Source: Salinicola acroporae (GTDB lineage: Bacteria; Pseudomonadota; Gammaproteobacteria; Pseudomonadales; Halomonadaceae). From it: a stretch of DNA of 64,000 bases. Made by a program: the position numbers and the translations under genes. The stretch is from contig NZ_PZJW01000007.1 of NCBI RefSeq assembly GCF_003206615.1, positions 124,001 through 188,000 of the forward strand. The letters are read 5' to 3'. Of this stretch, positions 18,389-28,775 are shown piece by piece (position 1 is the stretch's first letter; each line of letters opens with the position of its first letter). Below the pieces are notes generated by a model. It was given only the letters and a program-made list of their open reading frames with translations. It was not told the DNA's origin and made no database searches.

Positions 18389-18907
18389 TCACTCCGTCCG
18401 CAGCGAGTGGTCAGCGGCCGGCGTTGCCACTTCCGTCGACGAGGGGGCGTGCACCGCATGCAGCCTGCCGATCAACTGATCCTCGAGGTCGAAGCGTTCG
18501 GCCATGGTGGCGCTCAGTTTTTCCAGCCAGCCGGGAAGCCGATCGGTATAGCGCTGACAGCGCGACGGGGTCGCGTACTCGGTGTCGAAATCGAGTACCA
18601 GTTGGGTCGACGCATCGACTCGAGCCAGGAGCTTGTCGGCCACCGCCAGGGCTTCCCGGTCATCGAAGGCCTTGGCTTCCTCCCGCAACTGCGGATAGAT
18701 CTCGAAGTGACCGGCACTGATATAGTCCATCAGTGCTTCGCTGAAAGCATCGATTCTCGCCTTGGGTACCGCCGAGAGATCGGCATCGCAGAACTCACGG
18801 AGATCGACCAGCGTCACGACCATGTCGTAGCGCTGCTCCAGCCATCGATCGATCAGCGTATGCACGCCGCCCCACCGCTCCCGAGCCGTCTTGCAATCTT
18901 CCAGCAT
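18389..18907 (-). CDS. rsd: Anti-sigma-70 factor Rsd/AlgQ
   Basis: Rsd binds the housekeeping sigma factor (region 4) and shifts RNA polymerase toward alternative sigmas. The 172-residue product carries the family blocks ERWGGVHTLIDRWLEQR (residues 8-25), ALMDYISAGHFEIYPQL and a helical C-terminus MAERFDLEDQLI. The ATG at 18907 has GGGGAG at good spacing; the GTG at 18913 is too close to it. Family assignment rests on these blocks and the length (E. coli Rsd is 158). Confidence 0.85.
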   Translation of the reverse strand: MLEDCKTARERWGGVHTLIDRWLEQRYDMVVTLVDLREFCDADLSAVPKARIDAFSEALMDYISAGHFEIYPQLREEAKAFDDREALAVADKLLARVDASTQLVLDFDTEYATPSRCQRYTDRLPGWLEKLSATMAERFDLEDQLIGRLHAVHAPSSTEVATPAADHSLRTE

Positions 18908-19067
18908 GATCACTCTCCCCCTGGGGCTGCGAACATTTCAGCGCGCCCCGCGCCGCTGCGTCGCCTGTTGCCAGACGAGAGATGCCAGATGCCAACGACG
19001 GCGGTGCCGTCGCCAAGCTCGCAACGCCGTCTGGCGCCGTCGGCCGCACGAACCGGAAGGTGCGCCG

Positions 19068-19622
19068 TCAAGAGGCCTGCACTGCCGGTTTGCGACCCGT
19101 CCTGCCACTGTAGCGCAATCGGGATATCAACATCATCACCGGAATCGCCCCCATGACGACGAAACCCAGCAGTGTCCACTGCGGCAGCGTGACACCCCAC
19201 AGCGACCCCTCGACGGCCGCGCACTCGCCGGAACCGTGGAGCACGCGAGCCATGACATCCCACAACGGCAACATGTCCATCATGTAGTCGAGACCCGGCC
19301 CACAGCTGGGCACGCTATCCGGTGGCAGGGTCTGCAGCCAGACATGCCGCCCCGCCACGCCGATGCCCGCCAACACGGCAACCAGCGCGAGCAGGGCATA
19401 GACCAGGCCCCCGGATTTCGCGGGATTGTGAATCGCCCCGATCAGGAAGATGACGCCCGCCGAGATCACCGCAACGCGCTGGAAGATGCACAAGGGGCAG
19501 GGTTCGAGGCCAACGCCATACTGCAGGTAGAGCGCGACCGCCATCATGAAGCAGGACATCAACAGTCCCAGCAGACACCATTGACGCATACTGGTTGTGG
19601 CCACCCAACGCTTGATTTGCAT
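19068..19622 (-). CDS. dsbB: Disulfide bond formation protein DsbB
   Basis: DsbB reoxidises periplasmic DsbA and passes electrons to quinone. The 184-residue protein has four membrane segments, the first cysteine pair CPLC at 42-45 (in LEPCPLCIFQR), and a second pair in the long periplasmic loop between PSCGPGLDYM and HGSGEC. The ATG at 19622 has GGAAG upstream; in-frame starts at 19679 and 19589 are possible. The C-terminus is basic and slightly longer than in E. coli. Confidence 0.93.
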   Translation of the reverse strand: MQIKRWVATTSMRQWCLLGLLMSCFMMAVALYLQYGVGLEPCPLCIFQRVAVISAGVIFLIGAIHNPAKSGGLVYALLALVAVLAGIGVAGRHVWLQTLPPDSVPSCGPGLDYMMDMLPLWDVMARVLHGSGECAAVEGSLWGVTLPQWTLLGFVVMGAIPVMMLISRLRYSGRTGRKPAVQAS

Positions 19623-19725
19623 GTCTCGCTTCCACTGAGGGCCAATGCGATCCCGCACTGGCCTTGCTTCCATTTTCACGACAGCCGACCGCGTGACTCT
19701 CGCCGAACGTTACCGATTCACTGAC

Positions 19726-21333
19726 TCACGCCGCCGAACGAGGTTCCCTCGCCCGCTGGAAATAATCGGTGATGAACCGAGCGAACGATACCCGGTCCTC
19801 GGCCTCGATGTCGTGCTGCTGCTGATGCGAAGTCTCGACCAGTTGGGAAAAGAGTTCGGCGCGTGACTCGTCCATCGGCGTCGAACGCCAATGCCGCCCC
19901 TGCTCCTCGGCGAGGTCGGCGATGAAGTCGGCCCACTCTCCACCATGCGCCTCCAGCGCTCGCAGCATCTGTGCGGAGGGTGTGAGTTCCGGGTCATCCA
20001 ACCGCCGGGCGATCGTCTCGATGGCGGCAGCGTGAAGATTGTCACCCTCGATGGCGTCGAGCAGGCCGGCAACCTCGCGCAGCCCATCAACGATCTCGTG
20101 GCCCCGAGTCCGCAACGGTACATGACGATCGCCGATTCGGAGTTTCAGATCCGGATCGCGCCCCCGTTCCACCACCAGCCGGCGGTTGTCGTCCAGCCGA
20201 TCACACTCCTCGTCCGGAATCCAGGGACTTTCCGAGAGCAGGCACCAGAGCAGGAACGTGTCCATGAACCGCATCTGCGGCTCGTCGATTCCCAGCGGCA
20301 GGAACGGATTCAAGTCCAGACAGCGCACCTCGATGTATTCGACACCGCGCGCCTCCAGCGCCTGCGTGGGCGTCTCGTCGTGTCGCGCCACCCGTTTCGG
20401 ACGGATGTCGCTGTAATACTCGTTCTCGATCTGCAGAATGTTGGCGCTGAGCTGCCGCCACTCGCCGTCGACCTCGACACCGATCCGACGGTAATCCGGC
20501 CACTCGGCAGAGATGGCGTGGCGGAGCGTGCCGACATAGTTGGAGAGCGAATTGAAGCAGATCTTCAACTGCTCCTGGACCTTGTTCTGGTAGCCGAGAT
20601 CGGACATTCGCAGGCTGGTCGCGTAGCGCGCGTAGCGCGTCTCACGCCCCATCGACTCGAGCTTGTCGCAGCGATTATCGCCACCCTCCTCGCCGAGGAA
20701 GCTGCGGTCAAGCGCCGGTGACGCCCCAAAGAGATAGAGCAGCAGCCAGCTGTTGCGACGGAAGTTGCGAATCAGGTCGAAGTAGCGAGCCGAGCGATAC
20801 CCCTGCAGCGATTCGCCCTGCCGGCCTTCCTGTGCCTGGAGGAGCGGCCAGATGTCGTCCGGCAGAGAGACGTTGTAGTGGATACCGGCGATCGACTGCA
20901 TGATCCGGCCGTAACGCACATCCAGCCCCTTGCGATAGACATGCTTCATGGTGCCGACGTTGGACGTGCCGTAGTCGGCGATCGGCACGCTGTCGTTGCC
21001 GGAAAGCCGCGCGGGCATGCTGGCCGGCCATAGCCACTCGTCGTCGAGCTGGCGGTAGGTAAAGCGAACCAGATCGCCCAGGAAGGAGAGCGCATCGGCG
21101 GGACGGCAATAGACTGGAGTGATGTACTCGAGCAGGGCTTCCGAGTAGTCGGTGGTGATGTGGGGATGGGTCAGCTTCGAGCCGAGCGAGTGCGGATGAA
21201 GGGTCTGCGCGATGGCGGCCTTCGAGTCGACACGCAGCCCCTCCTTTTCGATGCCCCGCCGCAGACGACCAAGCAATCCCTTCTGGGCCGGCGCCATCAG
21301 TTGGCCGACGTTCGTGGCGAGTTGATCAGACAC
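19726..21333 (-). CDS. gshA: Glutamate-cysteine ligase
   Basis: GshA forms gamma-glutamylcysteine, the first step of glutathione synthesis. The product is 535 residues, close to the 518 of E. coli. Family blocks include GIEKEGLRVD, HPHITTDYSEALLEYITP, SIAGIHYNVSLPDDIWPLL and YIEVRCLDLNPFLPLGID. The GTG at 21333 (VSDQLATNVGQL) is preferred because AAGG lies 8 bases upstream and the sequence matches family N-termini; the frame is open to 21405. A hairpin at 21390-21422 lies between this gene and tex. Confidence 0.95.
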   Translation of the reverse strand: MSDQLATNVGQLMAPAQKGLLGRLRRGIEKEGLRVDSKAAIAQTLHPHSLGSKLTHPHITTDYSEALLEYITPVYCRPADALSFLGDLVRFTYRQLDDEWLWPASMPARLSGNDSVPIADYGTSNVGTMKHVYRKGLDVRYGRIMQSIAGIHYNVSLPDDIWPLLQAQEGRQGESLQGYRSARYFDLIRNFRRNSWLLLYLFGASPALDRSFLGEEGGDNRCDKLESMGRETRYARYATSLRMSDLGYQNKVQEQLKICFNSLSNYVGTLRHAISAEWPDYRRIGVEVDGEWRQLSANILQIENEYYSDIRPKRVARHDETPTQALEARGVEYIEVRCLDLNPFLPLGIDEPQMRFMDTFLLWCLLSESPWIPDEECDRLDDNRRLVVERGRDPDLKLRIGDRHVPLRTRGHEIVDGLREVAGLLDAIEGDNLHAAAIETIARRLDDPELTPSAQMLRALEAHGGEWADFIADLAEEQGRHWRSTPMDESRAELFSQLVETSHQQQHDIEAEDRVSFARFITDYFQRAREPRSAA

Positions 21334-21389
21334 GCTCAACACCTTATTTCGTGGGAAGAGCTCTGCTCCCCCGTTTGTCCGTGCGTCGA

Positions 21390-21422
21390 CGGCTCCGGAC
21401 GCCATTGCTGTCGCCGGAGCCG
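21390..21422 (-). terminator. Hairpin between tex and gshA
   Basis: CGGCTCCGG and CCGGAGCCG form a perfect 9-base-pair stem with a 15-base loop, about 100 bases after the tex stop and just upstream of gshA. No T tract follows, so termination is uncertain. Confidence 0.35.
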
Positions 21423-21522
21423 CCGCGAGCCAAACCTCATTATGGAGCCGACGATAGCGCTTTCAAGGCTAACGACTTCGCGGCCCGAGATCCGGGGCTC
21501 GTGCGTGAAACGTCAATAGCCC

Positions 21523-23877
21523 CTAGCGTCGTCGCTGTGCCTTGAGCAAGGCCTCGGCCATCGCGCCGCCCGGCGGTGCGGGCTGGCGATCATTGCCGCT
21601 CTGTCGCGGCTGACGCCCTCGCGCACCACCATGAGGCTTGCCGCTACCCGACCTGCGCTCGCCGGGGGCTGCTTTCTCACCGGGTGCGTCGCCCAGTCGC
21701 ATCGTCAAGCCGATCCGCTTTCGCGTCACGTCGACCTCCATCACCTTGACCTTGACGATATCGCCGGCCTTGACCACTTGCCGCGGGTCGTCGACGAACT
21801 TGTCGGCCAGCGCGGAGATATGCACCAGCCCATCCTGATGCACCCCGATATCGATGAAGGCGCCGAAATGGGTCACGTTGGTGACCACGCCCTCCAGCAG
21901 CATGCCCGGCTCGAGGTCGCCGATCTTCTCCACGCCCTCGCGAAAGGTCGCTGCCTTGAACTCGGGACGCGGATCGCGGCCAGGCTTGTCGAGTTCAGCC
22001 AGGATATCGATGACCGTCGGCACCCCGAACGCCTCGTCGACGTAGTCGGAGGGCTTGAGCGTCTTGAGATAGCGGCTGTCTCCGATCAGCCCGCCCAGTT
22101 CCCGCCCGTTGCGCTCGGCGATGCGCGCCACCAGCGGATAGGCCTCCGGGTGCACCGCACTGGCATCTAGCGGATTGGTGCCCCCCATGATGCGCAGGAA
22201 GCCCGCGCACTGCTCGAACGTCTTGGGGCCGAGCCTATCGACACCGAGGAGCTCCTGGCGAGTGCGAAACGGCCCCTCGCGGTCGCGCCTCGCGACGATA
22301 TTGTCGGCGAGCATGGCGCTGAGGCCGGATACCCGGGAGAGCAGCGCGCTGGAGGCGGTGTTGAGATCCACCCCCACCGCGTTGACGCAGTCCTCGATCA
22401 CCGTCTCGAGGCTCCGAGACAGGTTCACCTGAGAGACGTCGTGCTGATACTGGCCGACGCCGATCGACTTGGGATCGATCTTGACCAGTTCGGCCTGCGG
22501 GTCCTGCAGGCGCCGGGCGATCGACACCGCCCCCCGAATCGAGACATCGAGATCGGGGAACTCCCTGGCCGCCAGCTCCGAAGCCGAATAGACCGAGGCG
22601 CCGGCTTCACTCACCATCACCTTGGTGAGCTGGCGTGGCGCCACGCGCTTGACCAGTTCGGCGGCCAGCTTGTCGGTTTCACGGCTGGCGGTACCGTTGC
22701 CGATCGCCACCAACGAGACGTCATGGCGTTCGACCAGCCCGGCCAGCGTCGCCAGCGCCTCGTCCCAGCGCTTCTGCGGCGCGTGCGGATAGATGACGGC
22801 CTGCTCCAGGAAACGCCCGGTGGCATCGACGACGGCGACCTTGCAGCCGGTGCGCTGGCCGGGGTCGAGTCCCAGCGTGGTGCGCGGTCCGGCGGGTGCC
22901 GCCAGCAGCAGGTCCTTGAGGTTGGCGGCAAAGACATCGATCGCCTCCTGCTCGGCCCGCTCGCGCAGACGCCCCATCAGTTCGGTTTCCAGATGGGTGT
23001 AGAGTTTCACCTTCCAGGTCCAGCGCACCACCTCCTTCAGCCATCGGGAAGCGGCCTGCTCGGCCCCCAGTTCGATACCGACATGGCGGGCGATCGCGAC
23101 CTCGGCAGGATGGATGGGCGCATCGTCCTCGCCGGCCATGACCAGCGAGAGCGCCAGCACCCCTTCCTTGCGCCCCCGGAACATCGCCAGCGCACGGTGC
23201 GACGGCGTCTTGGCCAGTGCCTCGTCGTGCTCGAAATAATCCGAGAACTTGCTACCTTCCGCCTCCTTGCCCTTGACCAGACGGGCGCGAAGCTGGCCAT
23301 CCTCCCATAGCCGCTCACGTAACCGTCCAACCAGCTCGGCCTCTTCGCTGAAGCGCTCCATCAGGATCTGCTTAGCACCGTCCAGCGCGCCCTTGGCGTC
23401 CTCGATCCCATGGCTGGCGCCGGTCGCGCTGTCGACGAACGCCGCCGCCTCACGCTCCGGGTCCAGATTCGGCTCGGCCAGCAGCCGATCGGCCAAGGGC
23501 TCCAGCCCGGCTTCCCGGGCGATCTGGGCCTTGGTCCGGCGTTTCTTCCGATAAGGCAGATAGAGATCTTCCAGCCGCTGCTTGGTGGTCGCCGCCAGCA
23601 GCTCGGCCCGGAGCGCCTCGCTCATCTGCCCCTGCTCCTCGACCGCCTGCAGAATCGCTTCGCGCCGTTCTTCCATTTCACGCAGGTAGCGCAGACGCTC
23701 TTCCAGCGTGCGGAGCTGGCCATCGTCGAGCCCGCCGGTGACTTCCTTGCGGTAGCGGGCGATGAACGGGACGGTGGCGCCGCCATCCAGCAGTTCGACG
23801 GCGGCATGGACCTGAGGAGGCCGAACGCCGAGTTCGTCGGCGATCAGCGCGGTGATTACGGATTGGGTGTTGGACAT
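21523..23877 (-). CDS. tex: Transcription accessory protein Tex (S1 RNA-binding)
   Basis: Tex is a nucleic-acid-binding protein that modulates transcription. The 784-residue protein shows the N-terminal helical region (GVRPPQVHAAVELLDGGATVPFIARYRKEVTGGLDD split over residues 17-50), a YqgF-like RNase H fold (TTLGLDPGQRTGCKVAVVDATG), a helix-hairpin-helix block (VGVDLNTASSALLSRVSGLS, LGPKTFEQCAGFLRI), and a C-terminal S1 domain (LEGVVTNVTHFGAFIDIGV). A Gly/Arg/Pro-rich tail follows. The ATG at 23877 (MSNTQSVITAL) matches family starts; an in-frame ATG at 23898 adds seven residues. Neither has a strong ribosome-binding site. Confidence 0.95.
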   Translation of the reverse strand: MSNTQSVITALIADELGVRPPQVHAAVELLDGGATVPFIARYRKEVTGGLDDGQLRTLEERLRYLREMEERREAILQAVEEQGQMSEALRAELLAATTKQRLEDLYLPYRKKRRTKAQIAREAGLEPLADRLLAEPNLDPEREAAAFVDSATGASHGIEDAKGALDGAKQILMERFSEEAELVGRLRERLWEDGQLRARLVKGKEAEGSKFSDYFEHDEALAKTPSHRALAMFRGRKEGVLALSLVMAGEDDAPIHPAEVAIARHVGIELGAEQAASRWLKEVVRWTWKVKLYTHLETELMGRLRERAEQEAIDVFAANLKDLLLAAPAGPRTTLGLDPGQRTGCKVAVVDATGRFLEQAVIYPHAPQKRWDEALATLAGLVERHDVSLVAIGNGTASRETDKLAAELVKRVAPRQLTKVMVSEAGASVYSASELAAREFPDLDVSIRGAVSIARRLQDPQAELVKIDPKSIGVGQYQHDVSQVNLSRSLETVIEDCVNAVGVDLNTASSALLSRVSGLSAMLADNIVARRDREGPFRTRQELLGVDRLGPKTFEQCAGFLRIMGGTNPLDASAVHPEAYPLVARIAERNGRELGGLIGDSRYLKTLKPSDYVDEAFGVPTVIDILAELDKPGRDPRPEFKAATFREGVEKIGDLEPGMLLEGVVTNVTHFGAFIDIGVHQDGLVHISALADKFVDDPRQVVKAGDIVKVKVMEVDVTRKRIGLTMRLGDAPGEKAAPGERRSGSGKPHGGARGRQPRQSGNDRQPAPPGGAMAEALLKAQRRR

Positions 23878-23959
23878 GAAAATCATCACGATGGACAAGA
23901 TCGCGCCACGTTAGCACAGCGACGCACGGGGCTCACTCTCCGGCGCATCGCCGCGCCGG

Positions 23960-23989
23960 AAACAGAAAGGGATGGCCGATGGCCATCCC
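23960..23989 (-). terminator. Intrinsic terminator after pckA
   Basis: On the minus strand GGGATGGCC and GGCCATCCC (23969-23989) form a perfect 9-base-pair stem with a 3-base loop, followed by the T-rich run TTTCTGTTT. It lies 65 bases after the pckA stop. Confidence 0.7.
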
Positions 23990-24054
23990 CAAGATGCAAT
24001 GCCGAGTGGGCCGAAACCATACTGGCGACTGGCAGTCGTCTCTCGACGGGCCGG

Positions 24055-25626
24055 TCAGAGCCGCTGCGGGCCAGCGGCCAGAATCGCCGAATCGACATCG
24101 TCGAACTTGTCGAAATTGTCCGTGAACTTGGCGATCAACGCGTTCATCTGTTCTCGATAGGCTTCCCGATCCTCCCACGCATCGCGCGGGTCGAGCAGCT
24201 TGGCATCGACGCCCTCCACGGCCACCGGCACATTCAGGTTCAGCCCTGGGATATGGCGCGTCTCGACATCTTTCAGCTCCCCCTCCTGAATGGCGCGGAT
24301 GATCGCCCGGGTGGTCGGAATACTGAAGCGGCTGCCGCCCTGGCCGTAGGCGCCACCGCACCAACCCGTGTTGACCAGATAGACCCGGGATTCGAACGCT
24401 TCGATACGCTTGATCAGTAGCTCGGCGTATTCGTGGGCCGGGCGCGGGAAGAATGGCGCCCCGAAACAGGTGGAAAAGGTCGCCTCCAGACCACTGGTGG
24501 AACCCATCTCGGTCGACCCGACCTTCGCCGTATAGCCGGAGAGAAAGTGATAGGCAGCCGCTTCCTTGGAGAGCAGCGAGACAGGCGGCAACACGCCGCT
24601 CATGTCGCAGGTCAGGAAGATGATCGCGCTGGGTTCGCCGGCGCGATTCTCCGCCACCCGCTTGTCGACGAATTCGAGCGGATACCCGGCCCGGCCGTTC
24701 TGGGTCAGGCTGTCATCGGCATAGTCGGGAACGCGGCCTTCCGTCAGCACCACGTTTTCCAGCACGGTGCCGAACCGTATGGCATCCCAGATGATCGGTT
24801 CGTTCTTGCGTGACAGGTCGATGGTCTTGGCGTAGCACCCCCCTTCGAAGTTGAAGACGGTGCCCTCGCCCCAGCCATGCTCGTCATCGCCGATCAGATA
24901 GCGCTCGGGATCCGCCGACAGCGTGGTCTTGCCGGTGCCGGACAGGCCGAAGAACAGCGTGGTTTCGCCATCCTCGCCGACGTTGGCGCTGCAGTGCATC
25001 GGCAATACGTCCTTCTCAGGCAGCAGAAAATTCTGAACCGAGAACATCGCTTTCTTCATTTCGCCCGCATAGCGCATGCCGGCCAGCAGCACCCGGCGAC
25101 GGGCGAAGTTGATCATCACCGTGCTTTCGGAGCGAGTACCATCGCGCTGCGGCTCGCAGACGAAGTCAGGTGCGCTCAGCACCGTCCACTCGCTCTTGTC
25201 CTTGGGATTCCAGTTTTCGGGGCGCACGAACAGATTGCGTCCGTAGAGACTGTGCCACGCCTTCTGGGTGACGACGCGAATCGGCAGGTAGTATTCGGGA
25301 TCGGCACCGACGTGAAGTTCCGAAACGAAGGTCTCTCCCCCCGCGAGATAGTCCTCGACCCGCTCCCACAGCGCATCGAACACGTCCGGCCCGATCGGAC
25401 GGTTGACCTGACCCCAGTCGATCAGATCCGAGGTCGAGGGCTCCTCGACGATGAAACGGTCCAACGTGGACCGGCCGGTACGCTCGCCCGTTTCCACCAC
25501 CAGCGCGCCATTGTCGGCCAGCACGCCTTCGCCCCTCGCCAGGGCATATTCGACCAGCTCGGCCGCGGTCAAATGAGTGTGCGCTTTCGCGCCAGCAGCC
25601 TGGGAGATGGCTTGAGAGGTGGTCAT
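24055..25626 (-). CDS. pckA: Phosphoenolpyruvate carboxykinase (ATP)
   Basis: This enzyme converts oxaloacetate to PEP with ATP, the entry step of gluconeogenesis. The 523-residue product has the kinase-1a loop [11 protein letters not shown] (near residue 213), the kinase-2 / metal block [24 protein letters not shown] and the [11 protein letters not shown] block. The ATG at 25626 follows CAGGAT and matches family starts; the frame is open to 25734 but that segment is non-homologous. Its place after hslO matches E. coli, where hslR-hslO-pckA are neighbours. Growth on organic and sugar acids would need this enzyme. Confidence 0.97.
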   Translation of the reverse strand: MTTSQAISQAAGAKAHTHLTAAELVEYALARGEGVLADNGALVVETGERTGRSTLDRFIVEEPSTSDLIDWGQVNRPIGPDVFDALWERVEDYLAGGETFVSELHVGADPEYYLPIRVVTQKAWHSLYGRNLFVRPENWNPKDKSEWTVLSAPDFVCEPQRDGTRSESTVMINFARRRVLLAGMRYAGEMKKAMFSVQNFLLPEKDVLPMHCSANVGEDGETTLFFGLSGTGKTTLSADPERYLIGDDEHGWGEGTVFNFEGGCYAKTIDLSRKNEPIIWDAIRFGTVLENVVLTEGRVPDYADDSLTQNGRAGYPLEFVDKRVAENRAGEPSAIIFLTCDMSGVLPPVSLLSKEAAAYHFLSGYTAKVGSTEMGSTSGLEATFSTCFGAPFFPRPAHEYAELLIKRIEAFESRVYLVNTGWCGGAYGQGGSRFSIPTTRAIIRAIQEGELKDVETRHIPGLNLNVPVAVEGVDAKLLDPRDAWEDREAYREQMNALIAKFTDNFDKFDDVDSAILAAGPQRL

Positions 25627-25869
25627 TATCCAATCCTGGGCTCGAGGGCCTCTGTTTTCGTGTCGTTTCACAGCGTTGAGAACCCGCCACCTCGACGACA
25701 CCGTTCTCGATCGGACCGGCGGCCTCGACGCCATGGCAGGCGAAAAAGGATCGCCATTATGGCAAAAAGCGCCCAGCGCGCAAACGCTGGACGCTCGATG
25801 TCAATTCGGCTTTGATCAAAGGCCTGCTGCTCGCGGCGCAGCCGTTGCGCTCGACGAATAGCGGCGCTA

Positions 25870-26742
25870 CTAGTGAAGCGTCGGTGATGGCGCCTCGGGG
25901 GAGTCGATGATCGCCTCGATGTCTGCCGCACTAAAATGGTACTGCGTATGACAAAAATGGCACTGCGTATCGACCGCTTTCTGCTCGTTCAGAATGCTTC
26001 GCAGCTCGTCGGCACCGAAGGTATGCAGCGCGTTGGCGATGCGCTCCCGCGAGCAGGTGCAGCCGAACGCCAGCGCCTTGGGGTCGAAGACGCGCGTGGT
26101 CTCTTCGTGGAACAGACGGTAAAGCACGTCCTGCGCCGGTAGCGTCAGCATCTCGTCGGCGGTGATCGTCGCCGCCAGATGAACCACCCGATCCCAGGCA
26201 TCGGCATCCTGGTTGGAGGCATCGTCCGGCAGTTGCTGGAGCAGCAGTCCGGCGCTGCGCTGCCCGTCGGCGCTCAGCCATAGCCGCGTCGCCAGCTGTT
26301 CCGACTGGGCGAAATAGGCTTCCAGGCAACCGGCGAGCTGGTCATGCTCCAGCGCCACGATCCCCTGGTAGCGATTGCCCTCGACGGGGTCGAGGGTGAT
26401 CACGATCTGCCCATCGCCTACCAGCTGCCGCAACGAAGCATCGTCGGCGAAGATCTGGTTCTCGTCGTACCGCGCGATGGCTCGCAGTTGACCACCGGGG
26501 TTGGATTCCGCCATCAGCACGTCGACTCCCTGCTTGCCGCGCACCTCCAGGCTGACGGTGCCATCGAGCTTGACGGTTTCGGTCAGCAAGGCGACGGCGC
26601 TCAGCAGTTCGCCCAACTGATGGCGAATCGGTGCGGGGTAGTCCTGGCGGGCGAGCACCTCCCCGTAGGCGGTTTCCAGCTGCACGATCTCGCCGCGCAC
26701 GTTGGTGTCGTCAAACAGGAAGCGTTGGATTTCATCGTTCAT
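25870..26742 (-). CDS. hslO: Redox-regulated chaperone Hsp33
   Basis: Hsp33 becomes an active holdase when oxidants release its zinc. The 290-residue product ends with the four zinc cysteines as CTC (in [10 protein letters not shown]) and CHFC (in [12 protein letters not shown]), the redox switch. N-terminal blocks [15 protein letters not shown] and [22 protein letters not shown] are typical. The ATG at 26742 gives the canonical [12 protein letters not shown]; the frame is open to 26829. It lies 83 bases after hslR and before pckA, as in E. coli. Confidence 0.96.
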   Translation of the reverse strand: MNDEIQRFLFDDTNVRGEIVQLETAYGEVLARQDYPAPIRHQLGELLSAVALLTETVKLDGTVSLEVRGKQGVDVLMAESNPGGQLRAIARYDENQIFADDASLRQLVGDGQIVITLDPVEGNRYQGIVALEHDQLAGCLEAYFAQSEQLATRLWLSADGQRSAGLLLQQLPDDASNQDADAWDRVVHLAATITADEMLTLPAQDVLYRLFHEETTRVFDPKALAFGCTCSRERIANALHTFGADELRSILNEQKAVDTQCHFCHTQYHFSAADIEAIIDSPEAPSPTLH

Positions 26743-26825
26743 GGATCGGATCTCGTCGGGCACCAGGACAATCGCAGGATCGCCCGGTGAGGGCAGGTAG
26801 TGGGCGACGCCACGAGCGCGGGACG

Positions 26826-27218
26826 TCAATCATCGGCGTGCTGGCGCTGGAATCGATGGATATCGCGACGCTGGCGCTTGTCGGGCCGCTTGATCGGCGG
26901 TTGCATCACCTGATTGGCGAGTTTGCGCTGATGCGCTTCCCGCTCTCGCCGATCCAGGCTTTCGGAGGTCTCGGCGTAGAGTTCTCGAGCCTCCGGGGCG
27001 CCACGGCGTTGGTCCGAGAGCGCCACGACCTCGACGGTCACGTTGTCCCAGCCTTGCGGCAGTTCGATCAGAGCGCCGACCTCGACGTTCCTGCTGGTCT
27101 TGACGCGGCTGCCGTTGTAGCGGACCTTGCCGCCCTCGATCGCCTTCTTGGCCAGTTGACGCGTCTTGAAAAAGCGCGCCGCCCACAACCACTTGTCGAT
27201 ACGTACCGTTTCACTCAT
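26826..27218 (-). CDS. hslR: Heat-shock protein Hsp15, ribosome-associated
   Basis: Hsp15 rescues stalled 50S subunits carrying nascent chains. The 130-residue protein opens with an S4 RNA-binding domain ([20 protein letters not shown], then [21 protein letters not shown]) and ends with a basic tail ([17 protein letters not shown]), both diagnostic. It sits between yrfG and hslO in the E. coli order. Confidence 0.94.
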   Translation of the reverse strand: MSETVRIDKWLWAARFFKTRQLAKKAIEGGKVRYNGSRVKTSRNVEVGALIELPQGWDNVTVEVVALSDQRRGAPEARELYAETSESLDRREREAHQRKLANQVMQPPIKRPDKRQRRDIHRFQRQHADD

Positions 27219-27265
27219 GGGTCAATTACCTCGACCGGCATAGATGGGGATGGGCAGTGCCCGCT

Positions 27266-27925
27266 TCAACCCGGTCGCGCGGGCAAAAGCGATGCAAACT
27301 GCTCGATGACGGTGAACGACGGATGGTCGCTCCCGACCTTGCGGCTATCCGGTTGATGGATGCCCAGCAGGTGGCGAATGCCATATCGCCGGGCGCTTTC
27401 GAGCACGTCGGCGTTGTCGTCGATGAACAGGCTGCGTGCCGGGTCGAAGGGGTGCAGCGTCTGCATGGCCGACCAGAACGCCAGTTGCTCCTTGGGAACC
27501 CCCACATCCGCTGATGACACGATCCGATCGACATAGCGATCCAGCCCGGTCAACGGCAACTTGAGACCAAGGCTCTCACGATCGGCATTGGTCGCCAGGA
27601 CCACGTCCAGCGGCGACGCCTTCAGCCACTCCATGAAGGCCAGGGCATCGGCACGCCATCCGATCAGGTGTGCGACCTCGCGCTTGAGCACGACGATATC
27701 CAGCGACAACTCGCGGCTCCAGTAGGCCAGGCTGTACCAATCCAGCGTCCCTCTGGCATCGTGGATACGCGACTCCAGCGCCGTGCGATGAGTGTCGTCG
27801 AGCCGATGTAGCTCGACATAGCGGCGCGGCAGATGCTCGAGCCAGAAGTGGCTGTCGAAATGGAGATCGAGCAGCGTACCGTCCATGTCCAGAAAAACGG
27901 TGTCGATGGCGCTCCAGTCGATCAT
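27266..27925 (-). CDS. yrfG: GMP/IMP 5'-nucleotidase YrfG (HAD superfamily)
   Basis: The 219-residue HAD phosphatase has motif I FLDMDGTLLDLHFDSHFW (residues 10-27), motif II LATNADRES, Lys in VGVPKEQLAFW and motif IV LFIDDNADVL. The E. coli homologue dephosphorylates purine nucleotides, mainly GMP and IMP. The frame is open far upstream (to 28261) but only through the divergent nudE region; the ATG at 27925 begins the HAD fold. The neighbours nudE, hslR and hslO are those of E. coli yrfG, which supports the name. Confidence 0.88.
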   Translation of the reverse strand: MIDWSAIDTVFLDMDGTLLDLHFDSHFWLEHLPRRYVELHRLDDTHRTALESRIHDARGTLDWYSLAYWSRELSLDIVVLKREVAHLIGWRADALAFMEWLKASPLDVVLATNADRESLGLKLPLTGLDRYVDRIVSSADVGVPKEQLAFWSAMQTLHPFDPARSLFIDDNADVLESARRYGIRHLLGIHQPDSRKVGSDHPSFTVIEQFASLLPARPG

Positions 27926-28063
27926 CGAAAGAACCCCGGCCGTCAGTGAAGGAAATCGTCTCGTGTCGGGCCCCTTCCAACGCGAGGAGGGATCGGGCAT
28001 TTCCCACGGAGACAAGCGTCGATTATTGTACCCAGTGCAACCCGCCCGATGCACGGAGGCCGC

Positions 28064-28657
28064 ATGGCGCCGACTGATTCCCCCCCACCCGTCTTGACCC
28101 GGCCGACGCTTCTCGCGCGGCGCACCGTTGCCCAGAGCGAACTGTTTGCCATCGAATCGCTCGACCTGCGCTTCGCCAACGGCGCGGAACGGACTTTCGA
28201 ACGCTTGAAGGGCAAGGGTCGCGGCGCGGTGATGCTGGTCGCCATGCCCGACCCCGATCATGTCTTGCTGATTCGGGAATACGCGGCAGGCTTCGACGAA
28301 TATACGTTGACGCTACCCAAGGGCCTGGTCGATCCCGGCGAAGACATCATCACCGCGGCCAATCGAGAGCTCATGGAAGAGTGCGGATACGGCGCCAATC
28401 GCATCGAGCCACTGGTGGAGCTGTCGCTGGCACCCAACTACATGAACCACCGTATTCAGGTAATGCTGGCTAGCGATCTCTACGAAAAGCGCTTGGAGGG
28501 CGATGAGCCCGAGCCGCTGATCGTGGAGACCCATGCCATCGACGACATCTCCGGACTGCTGGCACGGGATGATTTTCACGAAGGGCGCGCCATTGCCGCC
28601 CTGTTCATCGCACGTGAAAAATTGCGCAGCGAGCAAGTCTCCGAAAGCTGGTGGTGA
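28064..28657 (+). CDS. nudE: ADP compounds hydrolase NudE
   Basis: NudE is a Nudix enzyme that cleaves ADP-ribose, NADH and AppA-type compounds. The Nudix box is PKGLVDPGEDIITAANRELM followed by EECGYG (about residues 88-113). Flanking blocks SELFAIESLDLRFANG, VLLIREYAAGFDEYTLTLPKG and LSLAPNYMNHRI match NudE. The ATG at 28064 has GGAGG with 5-base spacing; an upstream in-frame ATG at 28049 lacks one. Divergent from yrfG, as in E. coli. Confidence 0.93.
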   Translation: MAPTDSPPPVLTRPTLLARRTVAQSELFAIESLDLRFANGAERTFERLKGKGRGAVMLVAMPDPDHVLLIREYAAGFDEYTLTLPKGLVDPGEDIITAANRELMEECGYGANRIEPLVELSLAPNYMNHRIQVMLASDLYEKRLEGDEPEPLIVETHAIDDISGLLARDDFHEGRAIAALFIAREKLRSEQVSESWW

Positions 28658-28700
28658 GGACCACACCGGCGGGCGCCAGCAAATTGCGCATGGCAAACGA

Positions 28701-28727
28701 CGCTCGCCCCGCTGAGCGGGGCGAGCG
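28701..28727. terminator. Bidirectional hairpin after nudE
   Basis: CGCTCGCCCCGC and GCGGGGCGAGCG form a perfect 12-base-pair stem with a TGA loop between the convergent nudE and small secreted-protein genes. A T-rich stretch (TCGTTTG) follows only on the minus strand. Confidence 0.6.
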
Positions 28728-28775
28728 AACGGCAGGGCCAGTACTGCGAAACGTCTATCGCGAGCAGAGACCCGA